This document shows, piece after piece, positions 4,222 through 7,197 of a stretch of DNA of 7,197 nt (position 1 is the first letter of the stretch; each line of letters opens with the position of its first letter). The notes beneath the pieces are model-generated. The model saw only the letters and a list, made by a program, of their open reading frames with translations, was not told where the DNA came from and searched no databases. Where the stretch lies: NCBI GenBank assembly GCA_937942465.1, contig CALDEO010000056.1, positions 1 through 7,197 on the forward strand, written 5' to 3'. A program made the position numbers and the translations under genes. Origin of the DNA: an uncultured Saprospiraceae bacterium (lineage in GTDB: Bacteria; Bacteroidota; Bacteroidia; Chitinophagales; Saprospiraceae).

Positions 4222-7197
4222 TTAGTTTACTTGAATCTGTGCTTCATCTTCATTGTTAGTGAATATATTCTCACCTCCTGAACCAGGTACAATGAATGCG
4301 TTAAACTCTACAACGGCATCCTCGTCGTCACCGTCATGAGCAAATGTACCAGTAACGATTGTCCTATTTATCAAGCCAACGGCGAGTTGATTATTAGTTA
4401 TCAAATCAAAATACGTTGAAGTTTCATTACTTACACTCCATCCTGTCGGTAATGGATCTAAGACAAGTGTACCAAAATTCGATACTTTAAAGATCCTTAC
4501 AGTAATGGTAGATCCATCTGCAGAGTCAGGCCCTAAATTTGAAATATTATAAGTTAAATTTGAACTTGCTCCTTCTTCGATTGAGGTAAATTGAGCTGTT
4601 ATTCCTATTGTTAGGTCCAACTCTTTTACTGGTTCTAATACTGTCAAATAAACAGTAGCTTGATCACATGCTTGTGGCATCCCGTTGTCACAAACTTCAT
4701 ATACAAACTGGTCATTGCCAACAAATGTTGGGTCCGTTGGTGTATAAATGTATGATCCGTCAGGAAATATTGTAACAGCACCATTCGTAGGGTTAGTTAC
4801 AGGAGTAGTATTTACCGTTTGTGTATTACCTTCTGGGTCACTATCATTAGATAATAAATCTCCAATGATAGGCTCTCCTGATACCCCTAAACCAGAATCA
4901 TCACCAGCAAAGGTATCGTTCGTGTTATTCGCTAGTATGTTGATAGTTACTGTTGTCTGATCACATGCTTGTGGCGTACCATCATCACATACTTCATATG
5001 TGAACACATCTGTACCTACATAGTCTGTAGCTGGTGTATATATGTATGACCCATTGCTGAACAACATTACTGTACCATTAGAAGGGTCACTTATTGGGGT
5101 CGTGTTAACCGTTAAGTTATCATTATCAGGGTCGTGGTCGTTATCTGTAACATTAGCCACCACAGGAGTATTAATGTTTGTGACGTTCATATCGGGGTTA
5201 GCAATAACTGCATTGTTTCCACTTGTTACGTTACCTACAATCTCTATGTAAACTGTTGCTATCTCACAGGCTACTGTTGCCGCGTTGTCACATACTGTGT
5301 ATTGGAAGCTATCTTCCCCTACATAATCTGTAGCTGGAGTATATGTGTAGTTACCTAATGCGTCTATTGTTACTGTACCATTAGTTGGCATTGCAGTTAC
5401 AGTCGTATTAGTCGCTTGCATATCGCCTTCATCATCCAAGTCATTGGTAAGTACGTTACCACTGACTGCAATATTCACTGGAGTAACATTGTAGTCATTT
5501 GAGGCATTGGTTGTATTAGGAGCTGTCGGTAAGATCGTAATATATACAGTCGCTGTAGTACATGCTATTGGCAAACCATCATCACAAATCTCATAAACAA
5601 ATTGATCATTGCCAACGAAATCTGTTGCCGGTACATAACTATAAGTTCCATCCGTATTAATAGTAACAGATGCACCTACAACACTTGGACCAGAGACTGG
5701 TGTAGCATTGATTGTCTGCATGTCACCTTCTGGATCTGTATCATTCGCCACGAGCGAACCAGTAATCGTTTCATTTATAAGACCAACACCTGAGTCATCA
5801 GCCGCACTAGTAATGTTACCTTCATCAGGTATTACATCAATTGTGACCGTAGTGATATCACACAATGATGGAACACCATCATCACATACTTGATAACTAA
5901 ACATGTCCATACCTACAAAGTCCGTATTTGGAGTATAAGTATAAGTGCCGTCAGGATTAATAATAAGGGTGCCATTAGTTGGTCCTGATACTGGTGTCGT
6001 ATTGATCACTAAATTATCACCATCAGGATCATTATCGTTGCCTAATAAACTTGAAGTTACTGGAGTATTTACTTCTGTCAATGCATAATCTGGATCTGCA
6101 AGTGGAGGATTATTCCCACCTACAGGATTAGCTATAACTTCAATATGCACAGTAGCCATATCGCATGCTTGTGGGGTTCCATTATCACATACCGTGTATA
6201 CAAAACTATCCTCACCTGTAAATCCTGCATCGGGAGTATAGGTGTAGATGCCAGCAGCATCAATACTGAATGTACCATTACCACTAGGTGTATCCATTGT
6301 AGCTACTATAGCTATTGTTTGCATATTGGCTTGAGGATCATAATCGTTACTCAATGCATTACCTGTTACGGCAATCCCTTCAGGAGTATTTGCAAAATCA
6401 TCCACTGCTACAGTTGTATTAGGACAAGCAGCTAAAATTGCAGCTTGCGGTACACCACCATTACATGCAGTTGTAGCCATATCTCTGACATCAATATTAA
6501 TAGTTGATCCTACTGTTGGTCCAGTAACGGTTACATTTATGGCAACAGCAGTTGCACTGCTTGCCGCCGTAGTAGAACCTAATACAACATTAGTATCCGT
6601 ATTATAAACTTCGTACGTACCGCCACCTTCAGAAACATCAAATGTTACCGTAAAAGTCGCATTGTCTCCATTACAAGTATTGTCATTGCTTACCACAACA
6701 TTGGCTATGTCACACGTTACAGGATCACAATTTTCGTCAGGAGTACCTCCTGCCTCGGCTAATGCCTGAGTAGAATATGGCCCTTTAAAGCTGATATCAC
6801 AGATTTTTACCTCTGCCCAATCTGCATATCTTGGATCACTAGGATCAATAAATACACGTAAATAGTAATAGTCCTTTTGGCCAGTTACAGCGCCATTCAT
6901 ATTGAAATAAACTCTGCTTACTCCAGAACCAACATTAGTATCGCCATCTGATCCTTGAGAAGTAGATGCCGGATCAATATCCCCTAACGAATCATTGCCA
7001 TCACAACCTGTTAATCCTGTTGTAGTGGAAGATATAGAAACTGCACTTTCAAGAGCTACTGACGAACACGGATGATCGAAATCTGCTGCACTTCCTTCTA
7101 CTGCACCGTCAGTACCACTTGTTCCAGTTACATATGTAGTAGATCCATTAAGATATTTAGATCTCAATTCAAAATCTAGATCTTGATCTATACCTGT
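4222..7197 (-). CDS. Large cell-surface protein with six cadherin-like (tandem-95/Big_9-type) domains and DUF11-like end, N-terminus outside window
   Basis: The frame is open through the right edge (it reads TGIDQDLDFEL before the first possible TTG at 7167), so the N-terminus and any signal peptide are missing; 991 residues are visible. Residue numbers here count from that TTG codon. Residues 1-148 are an unrecognised Gly/Ser/Thr/Asp-rich region with a possible beta-sandwich (YYYLRVFIDPSDPRYADW). Residues 150-248 are an Ig-like region with paired cysteines (CDIANVVVSNDNTC ... NTDTNVVLGST). Residues 254-845 hold six cadherin-like domains with the pattern ND-x-DP-x-GD, DGTYTYTP, FVG-x-D-x-F-x-Y, VCDDG-x-PQ-x-C, ATVxIxV. 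The acidic ND-x-DP motifs suggest calcium binding, as in related domains. Residues 849-981 resemble DUF11 (NLTYNISNLGPDSADGS, LPTGWSVSNE, TNNEDEAQIQVN). No T9SS sorting domain, LPXTG-type motif or C-terminal membrane helix is present. The likely role is adhesion or a surface stalk. The downstream gene, 20 bp away, does carry a sorting domain. Confidence 0.9.
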   Translation of the reverse strand, partial: TGIDQDLDFELRSKYLNGSTTYVTGTSGTDGAVEGSAADFDHPCSSVALESAVSISSTTTGLTGCDGNDSLGDIDPASTSQGSDGDTNVGSGVSRVYFNMNGAVTGQKDYYYLRVFIDPSDPRYADWAEVKICDISFKGPYSTQALAEAGGTPDENCDPVTCDIANVVVSNDNTCNGDNATFTVTFDVSEGGGTYEVYNTDTNVVLGSTTAASSATAVAINVTVTGPTVGSTINIDVRDMATTACNGGVPQAAILAACPNTTVAVDDFANTPEGIAVTGNALSNDYDPQANMQTIAIVATMDTPSGNGTFSIDAAGIYTYTPDAGFTGEDSFVYTVCDNGTPQACDMATVHIEVIANPVGGNNPPLADPDYALTEVNTPVTSSLLGNDNDPDGDNLVINTTPVSGPTNGTLIINPDGTYTYTPNTDFVGMDMFSYQVCDDGVPSLCDITTVTIDVIPDEGNITSAADDSGVGLINETITGSLVANDTDPEGDMQTINATPVSGPSVVGASVTINTDGTYSYVPATDFVGNDQFVYEICDDGLPIACTTATVYITILPTAPNTTNASNDYNVTPVNIAVSGNVLTNDLDDEGDMQATNTTVTAMPTNGTVTIDALGNYTYTPATDYVGEDSFQYTVCDNAATVACEIATVYIEIVGNVTSGNNAVIANPDMNVTNINTPVVANVTDNDHDPDNDNLTVNTTPISDPSNGTVMLFSNGSYIYTPATDYVGTDVFTYEVCDDGTPQACDQTTVTINILANNTNDTFAGDDSGLGVSGEPIIGDLLSNDSDPEGNTQTVNTTPVTNPTNGAVTIFPDGSYIYTPTDPTFVGNDQFVYEVCDNGMPQACDQATVYLTVLEPVKELDLTIGITAQFTSIEEGASSNLTYNISNLGPDSADGSTITVRIFKVSNFGTLVLDPLPTGWSVSNETSTYFDLITNNQLAVGLINRTIVTGTFAHDGDDEDAVVEFNAFIVPGSGGENIFTNNEDEAQIQVN
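4633..6408 (-). repeat. Six tandem coding repeats (about 300 bp each) forming two three-domain units
   Basis: In transcription order the repeats lie at about 6408-6133 (R1), 6102-5830 (R2), 5808-5530 (R3), 5505-5233 (R4), 5205-4930 (R5) and 4908-4633 (R6), with periods of 98-102 codons. R1 resembles R4 (GEDSFxYTVCDN, IDAxGxYTYTP). R2 resembles R5 (GNN, then A-x-PD, NTPV, DNLxxNTTP, VCDDG, TTVTI). R3 resembles R6 (DDSGxG, DPEG, FVGNDQFVYE, ATVYxT). The array is therefore best read as (R1-R2-R3)(R4-R5-R6) with a unit of about 900 bp. Short near-identical DNA tracts also link adjacent repeats, for example the 18-base TGATCACATGCTTGTGGC at 4661-4678 and 4958-4975. Confidence 0.9.

Noticed and set aside
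4633..6408. CRISPR-like or non-coding tandem repeat array
   Set aside because: The period is about 300 bp, similarity is strongest at the protein level, and one reading frame stays open throughout. These are coding domain repeats.
4748..6435. Several plus-strand open frames of 60-96 codons opposite the large surface protein gene
   Set aside because: They lie antisense to a well-supported gene, show no domain or signal, and some recur at the repeat positions, as expected for shadows of repeated coding DNA.
7165..7167. TTG as the start codon of the large surface protein
   Set aside because: The frame continues without a stop to the window edge, no signal peptide follows the TTG, and the residues before it look like normal coding sequence. 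The true start lies outside the window.

Overview
The window comes from a member of the Bacteroidota. The clearest evidence is the minus-strand protein that ends in a type IX secretion (T9SS) C-terminal sorting domain, preceded by the typical Bacteroidota stretch with W-Q-T-x-S-E, Y-F-E-V and N-Y-Y-K-L-R-Q-V-D. Supporting signs are a large neighbour built of cadherin-like/Ig-like domains, AT-rich DNA and start codons without clear Shine-Dalgarno sequences. Genus and family cannot be fixed from the sequence; a marine or Saprospiria-like lineage is only a guess.

Left part (1-2209, plus strand): three genes lie in one direction with short gaps and may form one transcript. They are the tail of an unrecognised protein cut by the left edge (1-195), a predicted lipoprotein with a gluzincin-type zinc-protease signature (HEISH plus a downstream HPDEVIADNF) (241-1263), and a six-helix voltage-gated potassium channel with a TVGYGD filter and a C-terminal four-cysteine zinc-ribbon tail (1298-2209). 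Nothing shows that these genes work together beyond their shared direction.

Middle (2210-2452): the convergent intergenic region holds two structured elements. One is a textbook intrinsic terminator for the minus-strand transcript (hairpin 2301-2332 followed by a T-tract on the minus strand). The other is a long nested inverted repeat (2362-2446) starting only a few bases beyond the minus-strand stop codon.

Right part (2453-7197, minus strand): two cell-surface or secreted protein genes lie 20 bp apart and are probably co-transcribed. The upstream gene is open at the right edge (991 residues visible). It carries an Ig-like region, six cadherin-like domains of about 100 residues, and a DUF11-like end. 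The downstream gene (582 residues) has a signal peptide, an SdrD-B-like domain and a T9SS sorting domain. The six domains are organised as two copies of a three-domain unit (about 900 bp each), and every domain keeps a C-x7-C pair. The large protein has no recognisable sorting domain of its own, while its small neighbour has one, so how the large one is exported or anchored is the main open question. I see no mobile elements, CRISPR arrays, tRNAs or rRNAs.
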